Of a stretch of 64,000 nucleotides of DNA, positions 1 through 9,771 are shown one piece after another. The translations under genes were made by a program, and so were the position numbers. The DNA comes from Aphrocallistes beatrix (Eukaryota > Porifera > Hexactinellida > Sceptrulophora > Aphrocallistidae): contig OY725497.1 of NCBI GenBank assembly GCA_963281255.1, positions 3,588,968 to 3,652,967 on the forward strand, given 5' to 3'. A model generated the notes under the pieces. That model was not told where the DNA came from. It saw only the letters and a program-made list of their open reading frames with translations, and did no database searches. The stretch's first letter is position 1. The number at the start of each line of letters is the position of its first letter.

Positions 1-177
1 AAGCTCATAATTCAAGCTGGGATCTCACAGGTGTTCTACTTCAGTGATAAGAAGCATGACAGTGTGGCAGCTCAAGCTTCTAGGATACTGCTTGACCTAG
101 CAGGAGTGAAGTATTCCCAGCTCAAACCCACCAGGAAGAAGATTACACTGAATTTTGATAAAATTAACGATAAGTAA
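1..177 (+). CDS. DCTD: Deoxycytidylate deaminase, C-terminal part (5' end outside window)
   Basis: Frame 1 is open from the window edge to a TAA at 175-177, giving 58 residues beginning KLIIQAGISQVFYFSDKKHD. This matches the C-terminal region of metazoan dCMP deaminase, where the zinc-site segment is followed by a KLIIQAGI stretch, an SDK.HDS motif and an LL..AGV segment. The enzyme makes dUMP from dCMP for thymidylate synthesis. The catalytic HAE/PCxxC zinc residues lie upstream and are not in the window. A poly(A) signal AATAAA sits at 242-247, 65 bp after the stop. The gene is convergent with ECT2. The family call is confident; the start and exon structure cannot be seen. Confidence 0.88.
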   Translation, partial: KLIIQAGISQVFYFSDKKHDSVAAQASRILLDLAGVKYSQLKPTRKKITLNFDKINDK

Positions 178-700
178 TTAAGCTTAATATTAACACTAAG
201 TCTCTCTTTATTAGTATGTTAGTTAATGATGTGATTTTTCCAATAAATGACTGATTCTCAAGTTGAAATTATGTGCATAGCAAAAATATACAGTCTAGCT
301 ATATGGATATTCAAATTTCGTGCGGGAATCGGCTCAGAATCTTCATTAGAAAGTGTTTCATGATTGATTTTGATAATTATAAAACTAATTTGTATTCTCC
401 TCGAAATGTTGCTAGAATATAGATCATACAAATAGGAAAACCATATTATGGTGCGAGTAACCCAGTGGTATCATATCAAAAAGTTGAAGAGGTATGCACT
501 CGATAACGACCCACTGCATCTTACAAGTACGTATTAATTCAAATCAAATAAGGACATATGCAGACTACACATGTAAAACTGATTGTATTCACAAACAAAT
601 GCACAATGAATTCATGGACTGGAGGAAGTGAGTGAGTGTGGTCTAAACTAGAGTGAACTCGCGCCTAATCCTCAAGTGATAGTAAGCCATACGTGATGTA
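178..700. other. Intergenic region between convergent DCTD and ECT2
   Basis: About 520 bp of AT-rich DNA expected to hold both 3' UTRs. I see no ORF, repeat or RNA gene in it apart from the DCTD poly(A) signal. Confidence 0.6.
242..247 (+). promoter_or_regulatory. Poly(A) signal AATAAA for DCTD
   Basis: A canonical hexamer lies 65 bp downstream of the DCTD stop codon, on the same strand. Confidence 0.6.
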
Positions 701-3364
701 TCATAACCTCGTTGATCTGTTCTGCTCGTCATTGCTGTTACAGCTGTGACTAGACAAGATCTCCTCATTCGTTGCCACACGCTTGGAGCAAGGCGGCACC
801 TCGTAATTAAGGTTGGGGGCGAGGGAGACAAGTGAGTCGTTAGGATCCGCTTCTTCGAAGAAATTCAGTTTTGTGACAGGACCCGGAGTGAAGTTGGAAG
901 AGAGACTGAGTTGGAGGTTGTGGGGTGTTGCTACGGAGTTCTCCGATATGACGTCATCTGCTATGTCAGAGAGACTGTCAGTCCCTCCTTGTCCTAACTT
1001 AGAGCGAGTGCGCTTCTGCTGCTTGGACCTGTCAATCTTTTTCTGAGAAAACACACGCTGCACCTTCTTCGTCTTGTCGAACACGCGGCGGAGGGAAGAC
1101 TTGAAGGGACTATTCCCTATCATGGCACGCGCTTGAGTCTCATTAGCCATCGACAGCTGTAACTGCTGCCAGGTGTAGCTTATCAACAGTTCGCTAGGCT
1201 CGTCTCCACTGTCGGTGATGCCACGCGTGTCTTCTATCGCCTTGCAGAGGAGTCTGATGAACTCCTCCTTGCTGTGCTCAGACTGCACGATGTGGAATAT
1301 CATTATGGCGCCTAGCACCCCGTCTAAGATAGCGAATGTGTTCTGAGCAGACACCTGCGGCAAGTCGTTCACGTCTATCACAACCTGAACGAATGACAGG
1401 TGCAGGTACTTGTAGTGTTTATACTGAGTCTTGCCATGCGTAACCTTCTTCCCCAAACCAGCTCTGTTCTTAGCAATCTCGAAATAGTCATTGAACAGAA
1501 AGAACGTGTACACCGTGTCAGCAGAGCTGTGAGGCTGTACGAAGTCCAGTTTAGCGATGAATTGTCTGTGAGAGGCCAGGAGGTCGGGGGGACAGTCCTG
1601 TATCTCCCGAACTATCTCAAACATCCGCATCTGTCCTTGTGTCTTGCGTTTGTCTTCGTTAATGTAGGCCAGCACGGATTTGATCGTCTCTATTGCCTTA
1701 CCCAGCCCCGGGCTGTCTGGGTGGTCGTGCGAGGTGTGCTTGGAGAGCTCTTGCAGCAGCAAAATCAGCCTCGGGAGTCGCTGCACAGGCTGTATCAGCA
1801 GCTCCACCAGCGGCTGGCGGAGACACTCAGGCTTCGCCTCGACGAGTTTGAGGAAAGCGTGGAAGCGAGGGAACTGGTTGCGACACTTCTCCAGGGTGCT
1901 CTTCCCCTGCTCGTAGAAGTTGACAAACGGGGGGTACACCTTGGAGAAGGCCTCCGCGTGGTCCAGGACTGCAGTGCTGATCATGGAGTTAGCTTCCCAG
2001 CAGTCGATTTGCTCCTCCAAACTAGACTTGAATCGCTTGTGGACTTCGAATATATCGTCCAAGTTCCCGAAAATGGTCTTGACGTACTCCCCAGACAGAA
2101 CCGGGCCCCCTCTCTGCTCTGTCTGCTCGATGGGCCGCTTGAAGGAGTTGATGATGACGTCTAGGATATTGACGAAGTTCTCCTCGGTCTGTAACAGCTC
2201 CACCGCGATGTGGCGCCTAGAGGCGTCCTGCTCCGCCTGTGGGTCGGCCTCAGGAGTGGGCGCGTCTAGGAGTGGCGTGGCGGGGCTCAGCGTGAGGACA
2301 GACGCCTCGTGCAGCGAGGTGGACACGTTACTGTTGCGGAACTGTCTCCGTCGCTTGGTGCGTGGTTTGCTCCTCTTCGAGTGTCGTTTCCACTCGCGCA
2401 GAGAGTAGAGGGAGTCGTCCGCACACGCCTCCATGCGGATGCTCTCCCAGAACCACTCCTGGTTCACGAGCCTGGTGCGCCCGGGAACCCGCGCGATAGC
2501 CTCCTGACTCACCTCCCCCATCACGCAGTGAGTCGCTCTGGCCCCGCCCGCCGGCCCCTCCACGTCCCGCTGAATCACCGCCCCACTGCCCCGGGCCAGG
2601 GTCTCCATGGAGAGGAGGTCCTCCTCCGAGAAGCCGCAGAACCAGAGCACCAGCCCCGTGAAGGGCGACAGCGTGTACTGGGAGAACTCCTCGTCCAGGG
2701 CGCTGCGATGCGGGTCCCCGCGCGTCCCATACACCTGCTGCACCCACGTCTCACTCATCATGGAGGTCCCGAACGAGAGCGCCAGCTGGTACTTGGTGCC
2801 GAGGACGGAGTGCGCCACTAGGTGCGTGACGCCCATCCCGATCTCCTTCCGGACAGCCCCGCCCAGCAGGTGCACCTTCTCCACCAGATCGTCCAGCTGT
2901 CCGCGGTCCCGGAACCCAGTGAACCCCACCGCCAGTCCGTACATATGCGCCGCCAGCATGGGTCGGACAGGAAACGGAACGTCCACCTGTCTCAGCAGAC
3001 AGGACCTCACCACATGAGGCGTTATCAGCGGGAGGCCAGTCTTCATGAGTTTCTCAGAGGTTGGAGAGTCGAAGTCCGACAGGACGAATACAATCTCTGA
3101 GTTGTCCTGGATGCGTTCGGGGAGAGTCACTCCGTCTGAAGACTCGATAAGCTCCAGACCTCTCTCCTTCAGGAACCGCTCCATGTCCTCCACCTCCGAC
3201 TTCACCTCCCCCAGCCTGGCCCCTCCCACCAGACAGAGGAACTTGTCATTGAAGTTAACAGGCACCTTCACCCTCTGCGTGGGGAGCTTCTCGATGGGTT
3301 GGAGGGAGTGCGTAGAGTTGCTGGAGAGTGGTGCCTCCGTGTCAGAGGCTGTCTCAGCCGACAT
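701..3364 (-). CDS. ECT2: ECT2, RhoGEF of cytokinesis, single exon
   Basis: An 887-residue open frame starting at ATG 3364. Human ECT2 is about 880-910 residues, so this is full length. Order: N-terminal BRCT modules (about 40-135, 140-225 and 235-320), a basic linker with a nuclear-localisation-like cluster (about 326-343, KRHSKRSKPRTKRRR), a DH (RhoGEF) domain (about 385-575) with the hallmark LLIQPVQRLPRLILLL, then a PH domain (about 600-715) and a basic, Ser-rich tail. ECT2 is the exchange factor that activates RhoA at the cell equator; its BRCT domains bind phosphorylated MgcRacGAP/Cyk4 and autoinhibit the DH domain. The frame is uninterrupted although vertebrate ECT2 has many introns. 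The coding region is much more GC-rich than its flanks. Confidence 0.95.
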   Translation of the reverse strand: MSAETASDTEAPLSSNSTHSLQPIEKLPTQRVKVPVNFNDKFLCLVGGARLGEVKSEVEDMERFLKERGLELIESSDGVTLPERIQDNSEIVFVLSDFDSPTSEKLMKTGLPLITPHVVRSCLLRQVDVPFPVRPMLAAHMYGLAVGFTGFRDRGQLDDLVEKVHLLGGAVRKEIGMGVTHLVAHSVLGTKYQLALSFGTSMMSETWVQQVYGTRGDPHRSALDEEFSQYTLSPFTGLVLWFCGFSEEDLLSMETLARGSGAVIQRDVEGPAGGARATHCVMGEVSQEAIARVPGRTRLVNQEWFWESIRMEACADDSLYSLREWKRHSKRSKPRTKRRRQFRNSNVSTSLHEASVLTLSPATPLLDAPTPEADPQAEQDASRRHIAVELLQTEENFVNILDVIINSFKRPIEQTEQRGGPVLSGEYVKTIFGNLDDIFEVHKRFKSSLEEQIDCWEANSMISTAVLDHAEAFSKVYPPFVNFYEQGKSTLEKCRNQFPRFHAFLKLVEAKPECLRQPLVELLIQPVQRLPRLILLLQELSKHTSHDHPDSPGLGKAIETIKSVLAYINEDKRKTQGQMRMFEIVREIQDCPPDLLASHRQFIAKLDFVQPHSSADTVYTFFLFNDYFEIAKNRAGLGKKVTHGKTQYKHYKYLHLSFVQVVIDVNDLPQVSAQNTFAILDGVLGAIMIFHIVQSEHSKEEFIRLLCKAIEDTRGITDSGDEPSELLISYTWQQLQLSMANETQARAMIGNSPFKSSLRRVFDKTKKVQRVFSQKKIDRSKQQKRTRSKLGQGGTDSLSDIADDVISENSVATPHNLQLSLSSNFTPGPVTKLNFFEEADPNDSLVSLAPNLNYEVPPCSKRVATNEEILSSHSCNSNDEQNRSTRL

Positions 3365-3610
3365 CTAGCTCTGCTAATGAGAACCGATAGCGTTAATACA
3401 TAGCACCTCTTCCCAGTCATAATGAGTACTATGTATATCCCACAAAAGTAACTCCTCAAGAGTGCAACAAGTTATTTAGATTCAGTAGAAAATAGATACT
3501 TATCCATCAAAATGAATGTTAAAATATGCTATTAAAATATACAAAAACTGAATGAAACAGAACAATTAAAAAATGAATATAAATCTTCAAAAACTAGCAA
3601 CTCATAAAAG

Positions 3611-4481
3611 CTAAGTATTTCCGCTCGGACTGACGATGGATAAGGTTCTGAAGGAGGCGAGCTGCTTGTCCATCAGAGCCCTGAACTCCACATCAGGCAG
3701 CTGTAGGGTCTGCGAGTCCAACTGCCCCACAAGCCCCTGGGTCAGGCGGGCGGACTCGGAGTAGTGTGCGAGCTGGGACTGAATCATGGCGTCCACGCAC
3801 GGTTCCAAGTACTCCAGCCGCTCCTCGTACAGCCAGGGCATGTCCCGGGCGATCTTCTGCTCGTACTGGTCGAACTCCATGCGAGATATCTGCACCGCGC
3901 GGGAGGTAGCTTCGTAGCGAGGATTGGAGTCTGTCAGGCGGTCCAACTTGGCGACGGCTTTCTCGTACTCTTCGAGCTTCCTCTCTCGCTTCCTAACAAA
4001 TAAATAATCAACTGTGCGTAGTAGGTGTGCATGCAGGTGTAAGTACATCGCAGTGATTGACTGACTTTATAGCAGCATTCACGTTTGGAAAGACTCGATG
4101 GAACTTCTTTATCGGTTCTATGAACATAGCGTCCTCCGCAGCTCTGAGCTCCCGCCCCATCTCCTGCAGCTGAGAAGCGTGGTTGTTGAACTCCACGCAC
4201 AGGGCCTTCAGACCCCTGGACCGGTAGCTGGTCGAGTTCAAGTCGTGAGCGATGCGAGAGAGCTGTCTGCTCGGATGGAACCCGGAATCGGAGCTCTTCT
4301 TCATGTCCTTGTACAACTTCCTACTCGACTGTTCTATGTGTCTGACTAGCTGTACTTCTCTGTCGAAATCGTACCCGCCTGAATGGGGGGGAAGGGAGGG
4401 GGCAAGAGGGGGGATGGAACTCTCGGTACTCGACCGACCACGCTTGGTGAAAGCACGACCAAGTCTCTTCTTAGAGATCAT
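3611..4481 (-). CDS. BIN3: BIN3-like BAR-domain protein, two exons
   Basis: Exon 1 is 4066-4481 and exon 2 is 3611-3992. A 73 bp intron (3993-4065, GTCAGT...TTAG) joins them in frame, giving 265 residues; human BIN3 is 253. The protein matches BIN3 along its length: an N-terminal basic segment, a helical BAR domain with DMKKS near residue 60, FIEPIKKF before the junction, a KKRERKLEEYEKAV segment after it, and the terminal LASFRTLSIVSPSG, which corresponds to the conserved LRALSIV ending of BIN3. BIN3 is an N-BAR membrane-curvature protein without an SH3 domain, linked to actin and cell-division processes. Residues 25-36 are a low-complexity Pro/Ser insert. The orthology call is good; the donor site is not a strong consensus. 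Confidence 0.85.
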
Positions 4482-5228
4482 TCTAATGCTGAGTTATTAA
4501 TGGAATGAAAAGCATGTTTCAAAATAGAAAATTACATAACGACACAGCTGCATGATGAGATCAATATTCAATGAATAAATCATATCATAAATTTGACACG
4601 TACTAGACAACCACCAACAGACCGTTGGTGCAACTCCAAAAGAACAACTAGAGCAGAGGTGAGAAAATTGTAAATTCATCAATTTCCATGAAATATTCAG
4701 TTCACAGCTTCCTGCGAGTGTGAAAATATGTTCCTTGAATTTATATCAGCCTGGAGTTCCTGATCAGATTTTGTTAAATAATACCAATTTGAGATTGGAA
4801 CATTATATATTCACTACCACAATAATAGCAAATAATCAGCAGTCGTACAATATTTCTAGCTCCCTAGCAACAACCTGGCTCCATCACCATTAGTAAGTGT
4901 ATAAAAGCTCTATAAATTGCCATGCGTGTATTTTTTTGAAAATGGGTTTAAATGTTAACACTACATATATACACATATTTTCAACTCCGAGATTGGAGGC
5001 GCTATTCCCTCCTGAGTAGCGGGAAACCCTCTGACTCTGACTCAATTGACTGAACTAAATATAACAATAGCACCTTTCATCAATCAACAATCTGGAAAGC
5101 GATAACGAACAAACAGATAGAAAATCAGCAAAATAAATCAGATCAATTGTTCCGATGGAGAAACAAATCAAAGCAATTCGATTAATTAACTCAAAATAAA
5201 CAAGAGATAGGGTTGCGAGAGGAAGGCT
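4482..5228. other. Intergenic region, no gene recognised
   Basis: AT-rich stretch upstream of BIN3. The only ORF is short and has no coding character. No repeat structure was seen. Confidence 0.5.
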
Positions 5229-5492
5229 TTAGAACTGTAGATTCTTCGTCTCACCATATTCCTTGATGCTCAACTCAGGAATGACATCGCCTTTAGCTCC
5301 AAAGCGAGCGACCGTCTTCATCTTCTCAGTGCAAGGAGATGAGATGGCATCAGTGGGACTCATGAATTTCTGCATGTACTTGGTCCGCACATTCTTCCGC
5401 GTGTTAGGCGTCTGCAATAACAAGTTTTCTGGGTTTGGGGGGAGAGGAGGAGGAGGTGGTGGAGGGGCACTCTTGTTGTCTGGTTCTGCCAT
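5229..5492 (-). CDS. Small proline-rich hypothetical protein (87 aa)
   Basis: Open frame from ATG 5492 to a stop at 5229. It begins MAEPDN, then has a run of seven prolines and a P-rich linker to about residue 24. A middle segment contains MSPTDAISSPC near residues 44-54, with two minimal Ser-Pro phosphorylation sites, and the C-terminal part is mixed-charge. There is no signal peptide or membrane segment. I do not recognise the family. The poly-Pro tract could bind an SH3, WW or EVH1 domain, and the SP sites suggest a proline-directed kinase substrate; both are inference. A second proline-rich small ORF lies just upstream on the same strand (5820-6104). Confidence 0.5.
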   Translation of the reverse strand: MAEPDNKSAPPPPPPPLPPNPENLLLQTPNTRKNVRTKYMQKFMSPTDAISSPCTEKMKTVARFGAKGDVIPELSIKEYGETKNLQF

Positions 5493-5819
5493 TCGGTGGG
5501 ATTATGGATCAAGAAACTAATTGTAGGGATGGATTTAAATATAGAAAATTTAACATACTAATATCCCATTAGGTTGGTAACGCATCGGTTATTAACAAAA
5601 TTTGCTAGTTCGTATTATATTAACTAAAATAATTGATCATTACATGCATTGTTGAAAATAAACATATAATAATATTCCCCGGTAGCAGTTGCACTAGAAG
5701 CTAGGTGAGTAGAAATAGAAGCTAGAGGTAGAGTACCAAGTGTAACTTGCAGCTAGAAAGTGAAGAAAGGAGTTTACTGGTAAAAATCAAAACTAGTGTC
5801 TGCTAATGAGCAAAGAGTG

Positions 5820-6104
5820 TCAGGAGAGTTTGGAGCGCTTCGCTTTGCTGTTCGAGTTCACTCTCGTTTGAATTCTCTTCAAATTCTTGCGTGCTTTACC
5901 GCGGCTAGCTTGTTTCTTAGGCGCGGTTTTACGTCTGGCGATGACAGAGGCCATGGCAGGGAGATTGTCTCCCGACTGAAGAGTCTGGAGCTCCCCTTCC
6001 GTCAGGGTAAGCTTGCTGAGGTCCTGCTTCTCTGCAGGAGGGGGGAGGGGGGGAGGGAGAGGGTTGAGAGAGAGGGGAGATTTAGGCTCAGTCGTCTCGG
6101 ACAT
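5820..6104 (-). CDS. Small basic hypothetical protein with N-terminal proline tract (94 aa)
   Basis: Open frame from ATG 6104. The N-terminus has a PLPPPLPPP tract (about residues 16-24), followed by an acidic/polar helix-like segment (LSKLTLTEGELQTLQSG), then a strongly basic tail from about residue 57 with several R/K clusters (ARRKTAPKK, RGKARKNLKR, SKAKRSK) that would act as a nuclear or nucleolar localisation signal. The family is not recognised. The tail suggests a nucleic-acid-binding or nucleolar protein; this is inference from composition only. The gene lies on the same strand as the neighbouring 87-aa ORF. Confidence 0.5.
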   Translation of the reverse strand: MSETTEPKSPLSLNPLPPPLPPPAEKQDLSKLTLTEGELQTLQSGDNLPAMASVIARRKTAPKKQASRGKARKNLKRIQTRVNSNSKAKRSKLS

Positions 6105-6236
6105 GCTGCCTAGTTTTCCTACAAAACAAAGATGGACTCATCTCAGGAAGAAAATAGAGTGCAACAAAAACGGATGTAATGTATAAATACTGTTTGAAAT
6201 AATCAGACGAAAGTTTGGGCAAACTACATACCAGTC

Positions 6237-6555
6237 TAAGTTGACTAATTCATTACAAAATGGCAAAGAATTATGAATTATTCGAATAATTCATAATTCA
6301 AAGTTGACTAATTCATGAATTAATGAAGAATTCGAATAATTCCTAATTCATGAATTAATGAAGAATTCGAATAATTCCTAATTCATAAAATATGAATTTT
6401 TCGAATAATTCATAATTCAGGAATTAGGAATTATTCGAATTATTCAGATCCTGAATTATGAATTATTCGAAAAATTCATTCATATAATTCTGTATATTTT
6501 CTTGTATACAGCCAATTTTGAATTATTCGAATTCGTTCCTGAATTAGTCAACTTA
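6237..6555. mobile_element. MITE with 16-bp perfect terminal inverted repeats
   Basis: A perfect inverted pair, TAAGTTGACTAATTCA at 6237-6252 and its reverse complement at 6540-6555, bounds about 319 bp. The interior is built of AT-rich partial palindromes of the type GAATTATTCGAATAATTC and two tandem copies of a unit containing ATTCATGAATTAATGAAG near 6310-6360. A second internal copy of the terminal motif lies near 6302. The outer TA could be a target duplication of the Tc1/mariner type. There is no coding capacity. Confidence 0.75.
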
Positions 6556-7691
6556 GCTACCCGTATATTATTTTATTTCCTTTTAAACAGTATTTACATA
6601 AAATATCCTTGTCATTGTGTGGATATGAAACTAAGCACACTGAGATAATAACATTAGATGCAAGCTAACAACGGTGCGGACAATTGTAGGAAAGCATTTC
6701 TATTCGCATAATTAGTATTATCCATTCATTCATGTACTTGTATCATAGATTAGAATGATGCAGAGAAGTGCCATTAGCAGCAGACCCGATAGAGACATGA
6801 ATCAATCAGCGTTTGATCATTGATCAGTATGAGTGTTACTGCAGAAAGTGTCATTGCTCTCCCTTCTCTTTATTATACATTGGCGCTAACTGAGTCTAGA
6901 GATTAGAGAGAAGGGAGAGCAATTGCAAGGAGAGAAAACTGATTAATTGAGGAGATTTCAGTTAGTTCTATTCTTACTCAGTTATTCACGAAAAAAAGTT
7001 GATATATCCCCTATCCCATGAGGGAGATAGGAAAGGAACTGCGAGAATTTCCAGTCTAGGACAGCTGATGGTTGGAGATATGTGCGATCTCCAATTGTGC
7101 TAACCACAAACAACCTCCAATCCCTGTTCTTGAGGCTCAGTTACGCGCCTGAGAAATTAAACCGATCCGTTGTCTTGCCACGCCCACAGTTCATTCACAT
7201 ATATACATATAGTATGAGGAAGATTGTAAATGCGACATAGCTTCACTACAAGATGATCAATTGGAGATACACAATACAACACAACTTCAATGGAGTTGGA
7301 GTTCACAAGAAGGAATTTTCGTTTGAGATAAGCTTCTACATACTATATTAACTCCAATGTCCGAAATTATGTTGAGAGCTAAGGTAGGAGAAGGAAGAGA
7401 TGAAAAGAACGAGTTCTATCTTCAACAATTAATCTTACCTATACGTAATAGAGAAAAGTATGCTCAGGAAAGAATTTTCACTTAAGGAAGTTAAGCTACT
7501 GTAGGTATATTCTGAAAAATGGGATAACTGAGTTCTCCAAAGCTCGCAACAAATCCATTCCCTTCCAGTCGACTAAGAATGTAGCGAAAGAGTAACAAAG
7601 TGATAAATATGTTTAAATAACACACCTTTATCCTAATGCCTGTTCAAATCCATCTTAGCTAAGTGCTTTCCAAAGTGTGACAAATCACAAA
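6556..7691. other. Intergenic region, no gene recognised
   Basis: About 1.1 kb of AT-rich sequence between the MITE and the ill-defined 3' end of SNAPC4. It may include the last small exon or 3' UTR of SNAPC4. I found no convincing ORF and no repeat with defined ends. Confidence 0.4.
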
Positions 7692-7808
7692 TCAACGTGA
7701 ATGGAAGATTGCCACTATCCTCAGCAAGAATACAAAAGTTTCTTCCTTCAAGGCACCATACACGATGCAACACAAGTTGCATACAATCATTTTCATGCAA
7801 CATTCCAA

Positions 7809-7841
7809 CATACACGATGCAACAAAGTTGCATCGTGTATG
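7809..7841. repeat. Perfect 15-bp palindrome with 3-nt loop
   Basis: CATACACGATGCAAC, then AAA, then the exact reverse complement. A third copy of the core ACACGATGCAAC lies at about 7759-7770. It sits within a block that also contains CAGTGGCGTAGCCAGC (7990-8000 on the complement), a phrase typical of interspersed repeats, so it is probably part of a degraded element. Confidence 0.6.
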
Positions 7842-8065
7842 TCCATCTGGCTCCAGACAGAGGCATAGCCAAGGTGGTGCGTCCAGAAATATTCTATATA
7901 AATAATTGTACAATTGACCAAGGATTGTTTGAAAATAAGGTGGTGAGGTGAATGAGACAACCCCGAGCACCACCAGTCTAGAGCTGGCTACGCCACTGAC
8001 TCCAGACCATTCAGAATATGGATGCTGACTGTCTGGTACAGAACCGTATTTTAACCTTATCCTAC

Positions 8066-9472
8066 CTCGAGGTTTCTTTAGGTTCTTATTAAGCGCATGC
8101 TTCGCAAAGAGAGAGAGCTTGGCCATCTGAGGAGTGAGCACGGGCGAGGTGGGGGTGGGGGGCTCTGTGGAAGTGGTGGACTGTAGGGAGGGGAGAGAAC
8201 CGGTGTGGCTGTGGAGGGAGGGGATCGAAGTCGTGGGGAGAGGGTTAGTGTAGGAGTGAGAAGTGTGAGAAGACATGAACTGTGCGATCTCTGCCTCGAG
8301 GTTAGGGTCATCAATGGAGGGAGCTGGCTTCTTCGTGGTCTGGCTCTCCTGGAAGGAAGGGAACGTCTTGTCCCAAAACGTCTCTCGAGGTCTGCCGCGC
8401 TGTTTTCCTGATGGAACAAATTCAATTAATGAATTCAATCAATAGTCCAATTCAAATCATCGGGGAATGATGGCTACCTTTCGGCTTATGAGGGATGACG
8501 GGGAAGTGAGGACGCGTCTGGAATTCCCAGCGTTGAAAATTGGCTCCCAACAGCTCTGAGTTCTCAGGGCGGTTCGGGATGAAACTCAGGAAAGAAGAGA
8601 GTCCTGTGAGAGACCCGAGCCTCGCGTCCCGCTTGTACGGGACGTCATCGTCTGAGCAGGAGATGTCTGCATCACTGCCGTCCACCAAGACGTCTCCTTC
8701 CTGTCTCCGGTGTTTCTTCTTGGTCGGTTTCATCCTTTTACTCTCGTTCTCCTCGTCCGAAGAGTCGTATTCCGCATCTGGGTTTCTCCGCTTCCGGCGT
8801 AGCTTTGATTTCTTCACAGGAACTTTACCTATAAACAGATGGGTATTTTAAACAACCCATCCTCTGCGATAGATTGCAGATACTCAACGCACCGTCTGTA
8901 AACTGGACGACCTCTCCTTCGAGGATGGAGATGTCAGATCCCAGTACGTCCGTGTCGCTCTCCCGGAAAATCAGGCGGGACTTTGATCCCTTGGGCCGTC
9001 CAAGAGTGGCATACTTCTTGGTGGGACGAATTGGTTTCGCGTAAGGTCGATCTTTCTCGTACGGACAGTCGTACGCAGTCCTGGAAGAATGCCTGCGGAT
9101 CTTTCCTACCAAGAAAGCACAATACATGATATACACACAGCACACTATAGTAGAACTACCAAATGCACGAACCAGCTGATCTCTTGATTCTTCTCACTTT
9201 CTCCCTCGCTTTCTCCGGGAGGATGCTGATGTCGAGGTCATCTGGCTCCAGCGTGGCCTTCACCTTACTGTCTGCCCCTCGAGCGAACTTGGCTTTGAGT
9301 CTGAGTAGTCGGTACTTCGCTACAACACCTGGCTTGTTCAGCTTCTCCCATCTCCTCATCACCATGTTATCTGTGCGGGAGCCCATCACGGAGGCCAGCT
9401 GGGACCACTTGCCAGGCCCGAACTTGGACACAAACCGCAGCAGAATCTCATCTTCCTCACGCGTCCACTTTC
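8066..9472 (-). CDS. SNAPC4: SNAPC4 (SNAP190), 3' exons 7-10
   Basis: Continuation of the gene starting at 17715. Exon 7 is 9173-9472 and completes the last Myb repeat (GKWTREEDEILLRF...VMRRWEKL). Exon 8 is 8893-9105, with an AT-hook-like GRPKGSK. Exon 9 is 8478-8828, basic then acidic/Ser-rich. Exon 10 is about 8066-8407, starting with a second AT-hook-like QRGRPRE and then Ser/Thr/Pro-rich. Introns of 67-70 bp separate them and all splice phases agree (phase 1). Exon 7 joins exon 6 across a 6.2 kb intron that contains POLQ. The 3' end is uncertain: exon 10 stays open to 7692, but beyond 8066 the frame runs into repeat-like sequence, so I place a donor (G|GTAGGA) there without having found the next exon. 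Confidence 0.8.
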
Positions 9473-9771
9473 CTAGAAATTTTAAGATATTGAATAAATG
9501 GAAATTGCTTGTTTATTTAATAGCAAGTGTACTTCGCCATTGTATCGTAAACAGCTTTGGAAAATCTGCTGAACTCTGTTGAAATATCAACAAGATGACT
9601 GACATATTTATTGTATAGAAATACACAATGACTCACATAACAATTTAGTTGTAATATTTAGGATAACTACCTACTAAGGAGCAGGTGTGAAAGAACAAAT
9701 ACATACTTTTAAGCAGTTACAACGTCCATTAAATATATCTATAAAGTTCTACATCCAAAACGACAAACAAA

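Noticed and set aside
1400..2164. 254-codon plus-strand ORF inside ECT2
   Set aside because: Antisense shadow of the DH-domain coding sequence; high GC in that region keeps other frames open.
7633..7872. 79-codon ORF as last exon of SNAPC4
   Set aside because: Covers the hairpin and repeat block and shows no relation to SNAPC4.
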